Shown here: piece by piece, positions 1-7,943 of the stretch
Layout of the letters: each line of letters opens with the position of its first letter
How positions within the stretch are numbered: the stretch's first letter is position 1
DNA from: Candidatus Giovannonibacteria bacterium RIFCSPLOWO2_12_FULL_43_11c
GTDB lineage: Bacteria; Patescibacteriota; Minisyncoccia; JACPKW01; UBA11713
DNA length: 40,330 nt
Assembly: GCA_001780775.1 (NCBI GenBank)
Contig: MFIO01000032.1
Location: 1-40,330 of the forward strand
Direction: 5' to 3'
The notes under the pieces: generated by a model
What the model saw: the letters and a program-made list of their open reading frames with translations, nothing else
The model's database searches: none
What the model was told of the DNA's origin: nothing
Position numbers and translations under genes: made by a program

Positions 1-1143
1 TAACCATTGAAATTGTAGTAAATTTTTTCCTCGCAAAAGCAAAAATGATTTGTCATTATCATTACTAGAAAACATTTTTTCCACAGATTTCATTAGCGCT
101 TTCTCGGAATTAGGCAAATGTTTAAAGTTATCAAAAAATTCAATGAGTATCCGGTCGCCCTTAACAGCAAACGTATCTACGGCCGCCTGAAGTATGGAAT
201 TCGCGTCCTTCAATTTTTTATATTTTTGGAAGTGAATTAGAGCTCCTTCGGGAAAATCAGAAGCCGCCTTCTTTATATAATCATGGGTCCACTCAACATC
301 AACAAAACTAGAAGCGCTTTCCAGCAGCACTGAATTAAATCGTGTTCTCGTCCTCCCTTCCAAAGATTTTTTTAAAAATGTCTCCGCTCCTATATAATCC
401 TTATAACTTGAATAATACTTAATGAGGTCTGATTGGCGTTCTACATCTATAGAATTAGCGGCTTTTTCAAAAATTTCCTTAGCTTCAGGGAGGTCTTTAT
501 AAGAATATGCATACTTCAGTAACGCTTCATTCCCGGCCTTCCCTATCGATTCTCTAAGAATTTTTTCGGAGTAAGGAAAACTTTTATATTTCTTATAGTA
601 GTAAAGCGGATATTCGGCCGACACTTGAGAGGTCATTTTTTCCAACAAAGCCTCCCCATCAGCATCAGAAAAATATTTAAGAAATTTGTCCACTTTCGAA
701 TAAGCCTCGTCAGGCTTAAGCTCTGACAGAATTAATATGAATTCCTTGCCCCAGTCTTTTAGCAAAAAATTTTCAGCATTATCAAAAACAAATTCAGCGT
801 AATTATTAGAAAAAGAGGATTGCTCTCCCAATTTTAATTTTTCTAATTGTTTTTTTAATTTTTCAAGATCGTCCTTGGTATAAACCTGGCCCGCAACTTC
901 AACATTATTTCTGGATTCAATCGTCTCATATGCTTTGTAGGCGCCAAAGCCACCAACTATCAGAGATGTTAGAAGGATCGACGCGCGACTAAACCTCTTT
1001 GCTCTTTCAGAAAAACTGAATTTAAGAAGAGTTTCTTTCTCATCAACGGCAATATCCTCAATTTTTTGATTTTCACCAGTAGAAATAGCAGGTTCTTTTG
1101 ATTCATCCGAAAAATCCTCTATAGGGGGGCGTTCTTGCATCAT
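1..1143 (-). CDS. Membrane-anchored helical-repeat protein, 3' end outside window
   Basis: The frame starts at an ATG ATG pair (1143) and stays open for 381 codons to the window edge, so the C-terminus is missing. Residues 1-52 are acidic and probably cytoplasmic. A single hydrophobic segment at about 54-72 is followed by a short charged coiled-coil-like stretch, then by alpha-helical units of roughly 35-40 residues with a recurring Tyr-Lys-(Asp/Ser)...Ala pattern, which suggests a HEAT/TPR-like solenoid outside or alongside the membrane. I recognise no catalytic motif. No Shine-Dalgarno is evident ahead of the start. Function unknown; the solenoid reading is an inference from periodicity seen by eye. 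Confidence 0.75.
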   Translation of the reverse strand, partial: MMQERPPIEDFSDESKEPAISTGENQKIEDIAVDEKETLLKFSFSERAKRFSRASILLTSLIVGGFGAYKAYETIESRNNVEVAGQVYTKDDLEKLKKQLEKLKLGEQSSFSNNYAEFVFDNAENFLLKDWGKEFILILSELKPDEAYSKVDKFLKYFSDADGEALLEKMTSQVSAEYPLYYYKKYKSFPYSEKILRESIGKAGNEALLKYAYSYKDLPEAKEIFEKAANSIDVERQSDLIKYYSSYKDYIGAETFLKKSLEGRTRTRFNSVLLESASSFVDVEWTHDYIKKAASDFPEGALIHFQKYKKLKDANSILQAAVDTFAVKGDRILIEFFDNFKHLPNSEKALMKSVEKMFSSNDNDKSFLLLRGKNLLQFQWL

Positions 1144-1271
1144 TGATTGTATTTTACCTAAATTTAAGCAAACTCAACAAACAATTAAGATAGCTTCGTT
1201 CAGTGATTTGCAAAAGCAAAATTTGAATTATAATAATTATTCGCGATCGCCTCTTCGGCAAATCAAGCGTG

Positions 1272-1355
1272 TGCGCGGGGGGAGATTTGAACTCCCATGG
1301 GATTACTCCCGCTACCACCTCAAGGTAGTGCGTCTGCCGATTTCGCCACCCGCGC
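1272..1355 (-). tRNA. tRNA-Leu (anticodon GAG)
   Basis: The minus strand folds into a cloverleaf with acceptor GCGCGGG/CCCGCGC, an anticodon stem CTACC/GGTAG around loop TTGAGGT (anticodon GAG), a long class II variable arm and a T arm GGGAG/CTCCC with TTCAAAT. The discriminator is A and CCA is not encoded. It lies 12 bases downstream of rplS and may be transcribed with it. Confidence 0.95.
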
Positions 1356-1367
1356 AATATAAATATA

Positions 1368-1778
1368 TTACTCCGTGGCTGGGCCTTCAGCCGCCGGAGT
1401 TTCCTCTTTTGGTTTTGTATACAAAGTCTGCTTCATTTTTCGTCGCGCTTCGGACTGCGCTTTCTCTCGCACATAGTAAAGCTTTGCCCGCCTGACTTTG
1501 CCGCGCCTCAAAATTTCTATTTTTTCGATAACAGGAGAATAAAGCGGGAAAACCCGCTCAATGCCGATCCCATCGGAAACCTTACGGACGGTAAAAGTTG
1601 CCCCTGCCTCTGTCCCATGCTTTCTGGCCAATACTAATCCTTCAAAAGCCTGAAGCCTAGTCTTGTCCCCCTCTTTAATTTTCTGCCAAACGCGAACACT
1701 ATCTCCGGGCCTTAAATCAAGCTTTTTCCTTGCTTCAATATCAATCGGCGAAAATTTTATATCTAAAACTGTGGTCAT
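1368..1778 (-). CDS. rplS: 50S ribosomal protein L19
   Basis: This 136-residue protein has the L19 core: an N-terminal [23 protein letters not shown] region, a central [11 protein letters not shown] motif and the [12 protein letters not shown]...[17 protein letters not shown] signature region. L19 sits at the 30S/50S interface. The C-terminal tail (about residues 115-136) is a low-complexity Glu/Pro/Ala extension. Its ATG overlaps the TGA of the upstream pseudouridine synthase gene by four bases, so the pair is probably translationally coupled, and tRNA-Leu follows. The family assignment is secure. Confidence 0.97.
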   Translation of the reverse strand: MTTVLDIKFSPIDIEARKKLDLRPGDSVRVWQKIKEGDKTRLQAFEGLVLARKHGTEAGATFTVRKVSDGIGIERVFPLYSPVIEKIEILRRGKVRRAKLYYVREKAQSEARRKMKQTLYTKPKEETPAAEGPATE

Positions 1779-2419
1779 GATTCGTTATTTTTATCATCTT
1801 TGGTAATTTCTTGCAAGGCTACTCGCAAATCCTCCGGCATATCCGCTTCAAGCTTGATTTTAGTTCCGCTCTGTAGCAAAAACTCTATCGAGGAGGCGTG
1901 CAAGAACTGGCGCAAAAGGCCTCCGGGACATGTAAATCTTTTTCCGGAATAAAGCTTGTCGCAGACGACAGGATGCCCGATCGCGACAAAATGTGAACGG
2001 ATCTGGTGAGTGCGTCCGGTTTTTGGCAAAGCCTCAACGAATGTGAAATTGGCAAATTTTTTCAGGACTCTATATTCAGTAATTGCTTCTCTGATTGTTC
2101 CCCTTTTTTCCCCGATAGCCACCCGTTTCAGTGGCGTTTTTTTAGATCGGCCGATTGATAATTCGATTTTCCCTGAATTATCTTTAATCTTGCCAACAAC
2201 CAAAACTTTATAGCTCTTCTGAATCTGGCGCGTTTTAAAAAGATCACACAGATATTCTTGAGCTTTTTCATTTTTCGCGAAAAGAATTACTCCCGATGTA
2301 TCTTTGTCGAGCCGATGCACAACTAAAAGTTCCGGCCTTTTTCTAAGCGCCCAGTCAAAATCAACTCCCGCGGGTTTATTTAAAGCCGCGAGATCGTCGT
2401 CTTCGTAGATAATCTGCAT
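1775..2419 (-). CDS. RluA-family 23S rRNA/tRNA pseudouridine synthase
   Basis: The 214-residue protein carries the RluA-family motif HRLDKDTSG with the catalytic Asp at about residue 38, a GRTHQIRSH motif near residue 133 and a HAS-containing C-terminal strand. It isomerises uridine to pseudouridine in structured RNA. It lacks the N-terminal S4 domain found in RluC/RluD and is close in size to RluA, so which uridine it modifies cannot be told. The ATG directly follows the stop of the upstream membrane-protein gene, and its TGA overlaps the rplS start, giving a tight membrane protein, pseudouridine synthase, rplS, tRNA-Leu operon. Confidence 0.93.
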   Translation of the reverse strand: MQIIYEDDDLAALNKPAGVDFDWALRKRPELLVVHRLDKDTSGVILFAKNEKAQEYLCDLFKTRQIQKSYKVLVVGKIKDNSGKIELSIGRSKKTPLKRVAIGEKRGTIREAITEYRVLKKFANFTFVEALPKTGRTHQIRSHFVAIGHPVVCDKLYSGKRFTCPGGLLRQFLHASSIEFLLQSGTKIKLEADMPEDLRVALQEITKDDKNNES

Positions 2420-2953
2420 TTATATCTTAATTTGGTCGGAGCTAGACACGGTAGACGTAGCTTTGGCATGCATTCTATTCACCGCCACTCCCCCTCCTAT
2501 CAGTATCAGGGCCACAACCAAACCAACGCCAAATTTTACGGCATCGTCAGCGCCTTCCCACCCCAAAGCATATCCATATACAATCCCAAACGCTCCAGAC
2601 AAGATAATTCCAACGCCGATATTGGTCCCGAGTCCTACTCCAAAACATAATATGCCTAAGAGAAGAACGATTATCCCCACAACATTAGCAGCTATAAAAA
2701 TTTTACCGCCGTAAGTTTTGCTTTGTTCCGTATAATCTTTTTGTCTATTCTGCTGCTCCCTCTGTTGCCTTTCGTAGCAAGCCTGGTCTCCGGTTCCGCA
2801 AGAATTATAATCATAAGAATAACTCGGATATTCTGGAGGAGGTATGAAAATTTTCAAACCTAAGACGAGGAGGGTCGAAACTATTACCGCGATCGCTCCG
2901 CCGATAATAAAATTCATAATCTTATATTTCCACATTGGATCGTTCCTAAACAT
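2420..2953 (-). CDS. Small multi-pass membrane protein, unknown function
   Basis: This is a 177-residue protein with about four predicted membrane segments: one near residues 13-34, then three between about 83 and 160. The loop between the first and second (about 38-80) is rich in Tyr, Gln and charged residues and holds two cysteines (CGTGDQAC) that could form a disulfide outside the cell. The short C-terminal tail is Ser/Thr rich. No family is recognised. The stop codon abuts the ATG of the pseudouridine synthase gene, so the two are co-transcribed. Confidence 0.8.
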   Translation of the reverse strand: MFRNDPMWKYKIMNFIIGGAIAVIVSTLLVLGLKIFIPPPEYPSYSYDYNSCGTGDQACYERQQREQQNRQKDYTEQSKTYGGKIFIAANVVGIIVLLLGILCFGVGLGTNIGVGIILSGAFGIVYGYALGWEGADDAVKFGVGLVVALILIGGGVAVNRMHAKATSTVSSSDQIKI

Positions 2954-2983
2954 ATTTTTATATTATTTTATTAATAATAACCT

Positions 2984-3529
2984 TTAAAAAATTGGAAACA
3001 ATAAATTGGTGAAAGGTGGCCGGCTAAGGCGCGAGTCTACCCGTGAAGGTATTTCGATCCTCCGATCATTTTCAAACTGCAAGCTTGTTAATTCATAGGT
3101 GACCTTGCCCGCCCATTCAGAAGATACTTTTGCTCCACCGAACGGGAACTCCTTTATATAGTTTGGCTTGAGCGTATCGTTTACCGAAACAATCTCCTCC
3201 CAAATGCCTTTTCCGTCCTTGTCTAAATAATAAACCTTGATGCCAATATAATTTACAGTTTTATTTCCTGTATTTTGCGCTTTCCCAACATATGTTCGCA
3301 AGCGCGGATTGGATTGATAGATATCCGGCGGGTAAACTTCATTCGTGAAAGTCACTTTTATTTTTGAGGAATAATTTTCAGCTTCGTTCGCTTGAGGAGC
3401 TTCTTCTTTTTCGCTGTTCAAAGAGTCCCCATTGCCTGCTTCGCGATAATAAACTATAAAAGCCAACCCTAAAACAATCGCTACGGCAAGCAGGATGCCC
3501 AGACTCTTAAGCTCTTTATCTTTTGCCAT
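2984..3529 (-). CDS. Membrane-anchored protein with FxLYD-like domain
   Basis: The 181-residue product has a signal-anchor at about residues 8-27 followed by an acidic linker. From about residue 55 comes a beta-rich domain in which the stretch VGKAQNTGNKTVNYIGIKVY resembles the FxLYD fold of extracytoplasmic domains of unknown function. The C-terminus is rich in Arg, Pro and Phe. It probably faces the outside of the cell. Only 30 bases separate it from the next leftward gene, so the two may be co-transcribed. Domain similarity is judged by eye; function is unknown. Confidence 0.75.
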   Translation of the reverse strand: MAKDKELKSLGILLAVAIVLGLAFIVYYREAGNGDSLNSEKEEAPQANEAENYSSKIKVTFTNEVYPPDIYQSNPRLRTYVGKAQNTGNKTVNYIGIKVYYLDKDGKGIWEEIVSVNDTLKPNYIKEFPFGGAKVSSEWAGKVTYELTSLQFENDRRIEIPSRVDSRLSRPPFTNLLFPIF

Positions 3530-3590
3530 CTTCTAAATTATACAATTTATTTAACAATACTTCCAGGCGGGACTTCGGAATCCAGTGAAA

Positions 3591-3842
3591 TCATTCCAAA
3601 TACGCATTATCTATCCAGCACCAGGTCCACGAAAGCGGTGTGCCGATTGGAAGAGGAATAATTATAGGGTGATCGGTTTCTTTAAAATGTTCTCGGTTAT
3701 GGGCTTTATGCGACTCGCAACAAAAAACCGACCAGCAAGATGTGCAGAGCCTCAGATTCGTAGATATTTCGCATTTCTTCGCATCCGAAGAAGTAATTTT
3801 CATCTCGCCCAGATGCGGGCAATTTGATCTGCTAATTTTCAT
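3591..3842 (-). CDS. UBP-type zinc-finger protein
   Basis: This 83-residue protein shows the zinc ligand pattern of UBP/BUZ fingers: CPHL near the start, a central CTSCWSVFCC cluster, then HKAHNREHF and a final TDH. UBP fingers bind the C-terminal tail of ubiquitin in eukaryotes; the role in bacteria is not established. The start is fixed by the need to keep the first cysteine. The ATG lies only two bases after the discriminator base of tRNA-Val(GAC), leaving no room for a separate leader, so the mRNA is probably released by tRNA 3' processing or translated without a leader. An upstream in-frame extension is just the tRNA gene. Confidence 0.82.
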   Translation of the reverse strand: MKISRSNCPHLGEMKITSSDAKKCEISTNLRLCTSCWSVFCCESHKAHNREHFKETDHPIIIPLPIGTPLSWTWCWIDNAYLE

Positions 3843-3844
3843 AG

Positions 3845-3916
3845 TGCGCGATAGAAGGATCGAACTTCTGGCCTCGTCGATGTCAACGACGCGCTCTACC
3901 ACTGAGCTAATCGCGC
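3845..3916 (-). tRNA. tRNA-Val (anticodon GAC)
   Basis: The minus strand gives acceptor GCGCGAT/ATCGCGC, D arm GCTC/GAGC, anticodon stem CGTCG/CGACG with loop TTGACAT (anticodon GAC) and T arm AGAAG/CTTCT with TTCGATC. The discriminator is A; CCA is not encoded. The zinc-finger gene begins two bases beyond the discriminator. Confidence 0.96.
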
Positions 3917-3922
3917 ATCTTA

Positions 3923-4255
3923 TCAATTTTTCAAAATAATTCCTATCCGCTTCATCGCCACGAATCCGTATCCCCAGACAACAGGAAGCCATATTGGAAT
4001 TCCGAGAAAATCTGGCTCGATAAAAGATTGATACCCGCTTACTTGGGTGCCGATGACTTCCACTAATCCTCCAATAATAATGCCGTAAATAAAAATGACA
4101 AACTCTGAATTATCTCGATGCCATAAGATTAATACTACGGATAAAACTATGTAGATCATAAAAAGTAATAAACTATTCTGCCAAAAAAGATAGGAAAGTA
4201 AAATCCCGAAAAGAATCGGGAGCGTTTCGATAAAAACATTGAATACCTTACTCAT
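3923..4255 (-). CDS. Small integral membrane protein
   Basis: A 110-residue, very hydrophobic protein with three or four membrane helices and a conserved-looking segment GLVEVIGTQVSGYQ followed by GIPIWLPVVWGYGFVAM, a pattern shared by several small bacterial integral membrane proteins of unknown function. It overlaps the end of the upstream carbinolamine dehydratase gene by four bases (ATGA), so the two are translationally coupled, and it is followed within seven bases by tRNA-Val. I cannot assign a reaction. Confidence 0.8.
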   Translation of the reverse strand: MSKVFNVFIETLPILFGILLSYLFWQNSLLLFMIYIVLSVVLILWHRDNSEFVIFIYGIIIGGLVEVIGTQVSGYQSFIEPDFLGIPIWLPVVWGYGFVAMKRIGIILKN

Positions 4256-4590
4256 TTTATTTGATCAATTTTTGCTGCCATAATGAAATCGTTTTCCGAG
4301 AGGCCGCCGATGGCGTGCGTCCAGAGATTCAGTATCACTCTATTATATAAAAGCGCAAAGTCTGGATGATGCCCTTCCTCCTCTGCTAATGCGCCGACTT
4401 TGTTCGCAAACGCCAAAGCTTCTTTAAAATTCTTAAACTTAAATTCTTTGAAAATTTTCTCGGCCCTGACCAAATTCCACCCCTTAACTTGATTTAGGTA
4501 CGGCTGTATGTCCTCTGGCGAGAGCGGCTTCGTCCCGCCCTCGCACGGAATGCATTTTTTGGAAAGTAAATCCGCTTGATTATGAACCAT
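4252..4590 (-). CDS. Pterin-4a-carbinolamine dehydratase
   Basis: The 112-residue protein matches the PCD/DCoH family in length and motifs: an N-terminal CIPCEGGTKPLSPEDI segment, then EEEGHHPDFALLYNRVILNL with the catalytic His pair and the terminal HAIGGLSENDFIMAAKID helix. The enzyme dehydrates 4a-hydroxytetrahydrobiopterin. No aromatic amino-acid hydroxylase is visible nearby, so its physiological role here is open; members elsewhere also act in molybdopterin or folate metabolism. It is transcribed divergently from tRNA-Glu, with only 25 bases between. Confidence 0.95.
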   Translation of the reverse strand: MVHNQADLLSKKCIPCEGGTKPLSPEDIQPYLNQVKGWNLVRAEKIFKEFKFKNFKEALAFANKVGALAEEEGHHPDFALLYNRVILNLWTHAIGGLSENDFIMAAKIDQIK

Positions 4591-4615
4591 ATTTTATATA
4601 CTATAACCTGATTAC

Positions 4616-4690
4616 GGCCCCATCGTCTAATAGTTAGGACAGCGCTCTTTCAAGGCGTAAATCCGGGTGCGATTCCCGGTGGGGTCACCA
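4616..4690 (+). tRNA. tRNA-Glu (anticodon UUC), CCA encoded
   Basis: The plus strand gives acceptor GGCCCCA/TGGGGTC, D arm GTCT/AGGAC, anticodon loop CTTTCAA (anticodon TTC) on a stem with two G-U pairs, and T arm CCGGG/CCCGG with TGCGATT. Discriminator A and CCA are encoded (4687-4690). A possible promoter lies upstream: TTGATT at 4576 and TACTAT at 4599, 17 bases apart. A single C separates the CCA from the ATG of tsaD. Confidence 0.95.
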
Positions 4691-4691
4691 C

Positions 4692-5753
4692 ATGAAAATC
4701 CTTGCCATAGAGACATCATGCGATGAGACCGCGATCGCAGTTCTTAAAGTTCAGAAAACAAAAATCGGCGTTGATTTTGATATTCTTTCAAACCAAATCG
4801 CATCCCAAATAAAAATCCACGCGCCTTTTGGAGGAGTCGTGCCAAACCTTGCGAAACGAGAACATATTAAAAATTTACCGATTTTGCTTAAGCGCGCGCT
4901 TAAAGAGGCTAAGCTACCAAATGGTAGCTTAGCCTCTAAGTCAGACGCTGTCGCCGTCACATACGGCCCGGGGCTTGAGCCCGCGCTCTGGACCGGAATT
5001 ACTTTTGCAAAAAAACTCGCAAAAAAATGGCGCGTTCCGCTTGTGCCGGTTAACCACTTAGAAGGACATATATACTCAGCGCTAATGCAAAGGTCAAAGT
5101 TCAAAATTCAAAATAAAGGTATTTTCCCGATGCTTACATTAATAGTCTCCGGAGGGCATACGGAATTAGTGCTTACAAAAAATCACCTACGATATAAAAT
5201 TCTGGGAGAAACGCTCGATGACGCCGCGGGCGAGGCATTCGATAAAGTCGCGCGGATGCTCGAGCTCGGATATCCCGGAGGTCCCGCGATCTCTAAAGTG
5301 GCTAAGCCACTAAGTGGTGGCTTAGCCACTAAATTAAAGCTGCCGAGGCCTATGATAAATTCTAAAGATTTAAATTTTTCTTTTTCTGGTTTGAAAACTG
5401 CGGTTCTTTATTTGCTCCGAGACCTTGAGAAACAAAAAATAGATATTGCAAAACTGAAACCAGAAATAGCTCATGAATTTCAGGAAGCAGTTGTTGATGT
5501 CCTCATCAGAAAAACAATCAAAGCAACGGAACAGCATAAACCGCGCACGATAGCCCTCGGGGGAGGCGTCGCGGCAAACGATCGCCTCCGCGAAGAACTC
5601 GCCAAAAAATTTCCAGATATTCTTTTGCCGGAAAAACGTTTTACCGGCGACAATGCCGCTATGATCGCCGTTGCGGGATATTACCGTTTCACAAAAAGGA
5701 AATTCGATAATAATCCCAAGGCGACAGGAAATCTAAGGCTTTCAAAAAGCTAG
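4692..5753 (+). CDS. tsaD: tRNA t6A threonylcarbamoyltransferase subunit TsaD
   Basis: TsaD, with TsaB and TsaE, transfers threonylcarbamoyl from TC-AMP to A37 of ANN-decoding tRNAs. The 353-residue protein starts with the ASKHA signature MKILAIETSCDETAIAV, has the metal-binding pair in NHLEGH (residues 122 and 126), VSGGHTELVL, the FSFSGLKTAVL motif and a C-terminal GGGVAAND...TGDNAAMIA region. It is slightly longer than the roughly 340 usual residues because two related palindromes are inserted in frame at variable loops (around residues 72-82 and 203-213). The start is set by the family N-terminus; the ATG sits one base behind the tRNA-Glu CCA, with no independent ribosome-binding site except GGTGGGG inside the tRNA. 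Confidence 0.97.
   Translation: MKILAIETSCDETAIAVLKVQKTKIGVDFDILSNQIASQIKIHAPFGGVVPNLAKREHIKNLPILLKRALKEAKLPNGSLASKSDAVAVTYGPGLEPALWTGITFAKKLAKKWRVPLVPVNHLEGHIYSALMQRSKFKIQNKGIFPMLTLIVSGGHTELVLTKNHLRYKILGETLDDAAGEAFDKVARMLELGYPGGPAISKVAKPLSGGLATKLKLPRPMINSKDLNFSFSGLKTAVLYLLRDLEKQKIDIAKLKPEIAHEFQEAVVDVLIRKTIKATEQHKPRTIALGGGVAANDRLREELAKKFPDILLPEKRFTGDNAAMIAVAGYYRFTKRKFDNNPKATGNLRLSKS
4904..4937 (+). repeat. In-frame palindrome 1 in tsaD
   Basis: The arm AGAGGCTAAGCTACC (4904-4918) pairs perfectly over 15 bases with 4923-4937, leaving AAAT as the loop. It encodes part of the stretch KLPNGSLASK, which lies in a loop where TsaD proteins are usually a few residues shorter. Its core GGCTAAGC/GCTTAGCC is shared with the second tsaD palindrome. 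Confidence 0.85.
5297..5330 (+). repeat. In-frame palindrome 2 in tsaD
   Basis: AGTGGCTAAGCCAC (5297-5310) is the exact reverse complement of 5317-5330, with loop TAAGTG. It encodes KPLSGGLATK between the PGGPAI and PRPM motifs of TsaD, again adding residues in a variable region. The core matches palindrome 1, so the two look like copies of one small element. Confidence 0.85.
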
Positions 5754-5774
5754 AAAAATTGGCATAATTCAGAA

Positions 5775-7943
5775 ATGCCAAGCGAATTCGACAAACCCTA
5801 CGATCCAAAATCGGTAGAGCCCGAGATGTATAAAAAATGGGAAGAATCCGGGTTTTTTAATCCGGATAATTCACCAGGAAAACGCACTAAGCCCTTCACA
5901 ATCATAATGCCGCCGCCAAACGCGAATGGCTCGCTCCATATTGGTCACGCGGTTTTCGTCACGCTTCAGGATATTATGATCCGATTCGAAAGAATGCGCG
6001 GTAAAAAAACTCTTTGGCTTCCCGGGGCTGATCATGCTGGATTTGAAACGCAGGTGGTTTTTGATAAGAAACTTGAGAAAGAGGGCCGAAACAGATTTAA
6101 AATTCCGCGAGAAAAACTTTACCGAGAGATGCTGAACTTCACCGCGGAAAATAAAACGGTAATGGAAAATCAATTACGCAAGCTCGGAGCTTCCTGCGAC
6201 TGGTCGCGCGAAAAATTTACACTCGACAAAGATATTATTGAAATTGTCTATAATACCTTCAAAAAACTTTACAATGACGGACTCGCCTATCGCGATAGCA
6301 AAATCGTTAACTGGTGCACCAAACATCAAACCACATTGTCAGATGTCGAAATAAAATATGTTGAGCGCAAAGATCCGCTTTACTATATTAAATATGGCCC
6401 GGTAACGCTTGCCACCGTGCGCCTTGAGACAAAATTCGGGGATACGGCCGTGGCGGTTAATCCAAAAGACAAGCGTTATAAAGATTTAGTTGGAAAAGAA
6501 ATAGAAATACAGACATTGCTTGGCCCGGCCAAGATAAAAGTTATCGCGGACGAAATGGTGGATCCGAAATTCGGAACTGGCGCGGTTAAGGTTACTCCCG
6601 CCCATGACCCAAACGACTTTGAGGTGTGGCGCAGGCACAAAAACGAAATTCCCGGACCGCGTCCGGTTATAGACCAGTATGGACGGATAGATTTAAGCGG
6701 ATTTTCGAATCGCCCAGCCGCTCAAAAATATCATGGGCTCAAAATTTTGGAAGCGCGAAAAATCATGGAGGAAGACATGCAAAAAGAAGGCCTGATGGTA
6801 AAAATAGACCCAGATTATATGCACACCGTCGCAACTTGCTACAAATGCGGAACTATTTTGGAACCGCGAATTTTACCGCAATGGTTTATCGCAATGACTG
6901 CAAAACCAAAAGGCGGGGGAAAATCCTTACGGGATCTAGCAATCGAGGCTGTTAAAAAAGGGGAAATTAAATTCATGCCTCAGCGTATGGAAAAAATCTT
7001 TATGCATTGGATGAAAAACCTCCGCGACTGGAACATTTCCCGCCAGATCGTCTGGGGTATTCAAATTCCTGCATGGTACCGTAGCGAGGAAACCTATGTG
7101 GGAAAAGATAAGCCTGCTGGAGAAAATTGGACGCAAGATACAGATGTTTTTGATACATGGTTTTCATCCGGACAATGGCCGTTCGCGACCTTGATGGCTA
7201 CTGGCAAAAATGACTTTAAAACTTTCTATCCCACAAATGTGCTGGAAACTGGATGGGATATTTTATTTTTCTGGGTGGCGCGCATGATTATGCTCGGGAA
7301 ATACAGCACTGGAAAAATTCCATTCAAAACTGTCTACCTTCATGGACTCGTCCGTGACAAAGACAGGCAAAAAATGTCCAAATCAAAAGGCAACGTTATC
7401 GATCCTTTGGGCATGGCGGAACAATATGGAACAGATGGATTGAGAATGGCGCTTGTGATTGGGAATCTTCCCGGAAACGACGTGATAATCTCGGAGGAAA
7501 AAATCCGTGGTTATAGAAATTTTGCAAACAAAGTCTGGAATGCATCTCGCTTCGTGCTTATGCATGTCGCAAAAGCCCCGATCAAAAATAAAATTAAATA
7601 CAGTAAACAGAAAAAGCAAATGCTAGAGAAACTAAAAGAATGCAATAAAAAAGTGACTAAACATCTTGAAGAGTATAAATTTCACCATGCCGCAGACACA
7701 CTCTATCACTTCTTCTGGCATTACTATGCCGATAAAGTTATTGAGCATCTGAAAAAAGATTTGGATTCGGAAGACGGCACAGTTGAAAAAGAGACAGCCA
7801 AAGCGTTACTACTAAAATTTCACACGACATTAATTAAACTCCTCCACCCCTTCATGCCGCACATCACAGAGAAAATCTGGGAACATATCCCCAAAGAAGG
7901 CGAGAAAAAACTCCTTATGATAGAAGAATGGCCCAAACTTTGA
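5775..7943 (+). CDS. valS: Valyl-tRNA synthetase (short form)
   Basis: This class I synthetase charges tRNA-Val. The HIGH motif is in NANGSLHIGHAVF near residue 51 and the KMSKS motif in RQKMSKSKGNVIDP near residue 535. The CP1 editing domain is present (LETKFGDTAVAVNP, GTGAVKVTPAHDPNDFEV) and a CYKCGTILEPRILPQWF segment with a Cys pair precedes the second half of the catalytic core. At 722 residues it is far shorter than the roughly 900-950 of typical bacterial ValS and lacks the C-terminal coiled-coil tRNA arm, as expected in reduced genomes. CATAAT at 5763 ends seven bases before the ATG and no Shine-Dalgarno is present, so a leaderless mRNA is possible. It overlaps the next gene by 16 bases. 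Confidence 0.96.
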   Translation: MPSEFDKPYDPKSVEPEMYKKWEESGFFNPDNSPGKRTKPFTIIMPPPNANGSLHIGHAVFVTLQDIMIRFERMRGKKTLWLPGADHAGFETQVVFDKKLEKEGRNRFKIPREKLYREMLNFTAENKTVMENQLRKLGASCDWSREKFTLDKDIIEIVYNTFKKLYNDGLAYRDSKIVNWCTKHQTTLSDVEIKYVERKDPLYYIKYGPVTLATVRLETKFGDTAVAVNPKDKRYKDLVGKEIEIQTLLGPAKIKVIADEMVDPKFGTGAVKVTPAHDPNDFEVWRRHKNEIPGPRPVIDQYGRIDLSGFSNRPAAQKYHGLKILEARKIMEEDMQKEGLMVKIDPDYMHTVATCYKCGTILEPRILPQWFIAMTAKPKGGGKSLRDLAIEAVKKGEIKFMPQRMEKIFMHWMKNLRDWNISRQIVWGIQIPAWYRSEETYVGKDKPAGENWTQDTDVFDTWFSSGQWPFATLMATGKNDFKTFYPTNVLETGWDILFFWVARMIMLGKYSTGKIPFKTVYLHGLVRDKDRQKMSKSKGNVIDPLGMAEQYGTDGLRMALVIGNLPGNDVIISEEKIRGYRNFANKVWNASRFVLMHVAKAPIKNKIKYSKQKKQMLEKLKECNKKVTKHLEEYKFHHAADTLYHFFWHYYADKVIEHLKKDLDSEDGTVEKETAKALLLKFHTTLIKLLHPFMPHITEKIWEHIPKEGEKKLLMIEEWPKL

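Noticed and set aside
3843-3992. N-terminal extension of the UBP zinc-finger protein to 133 residues
   Set aside because: The extension is tRNA-Val(GAC) and the end of the neighbouring gene in another frame.
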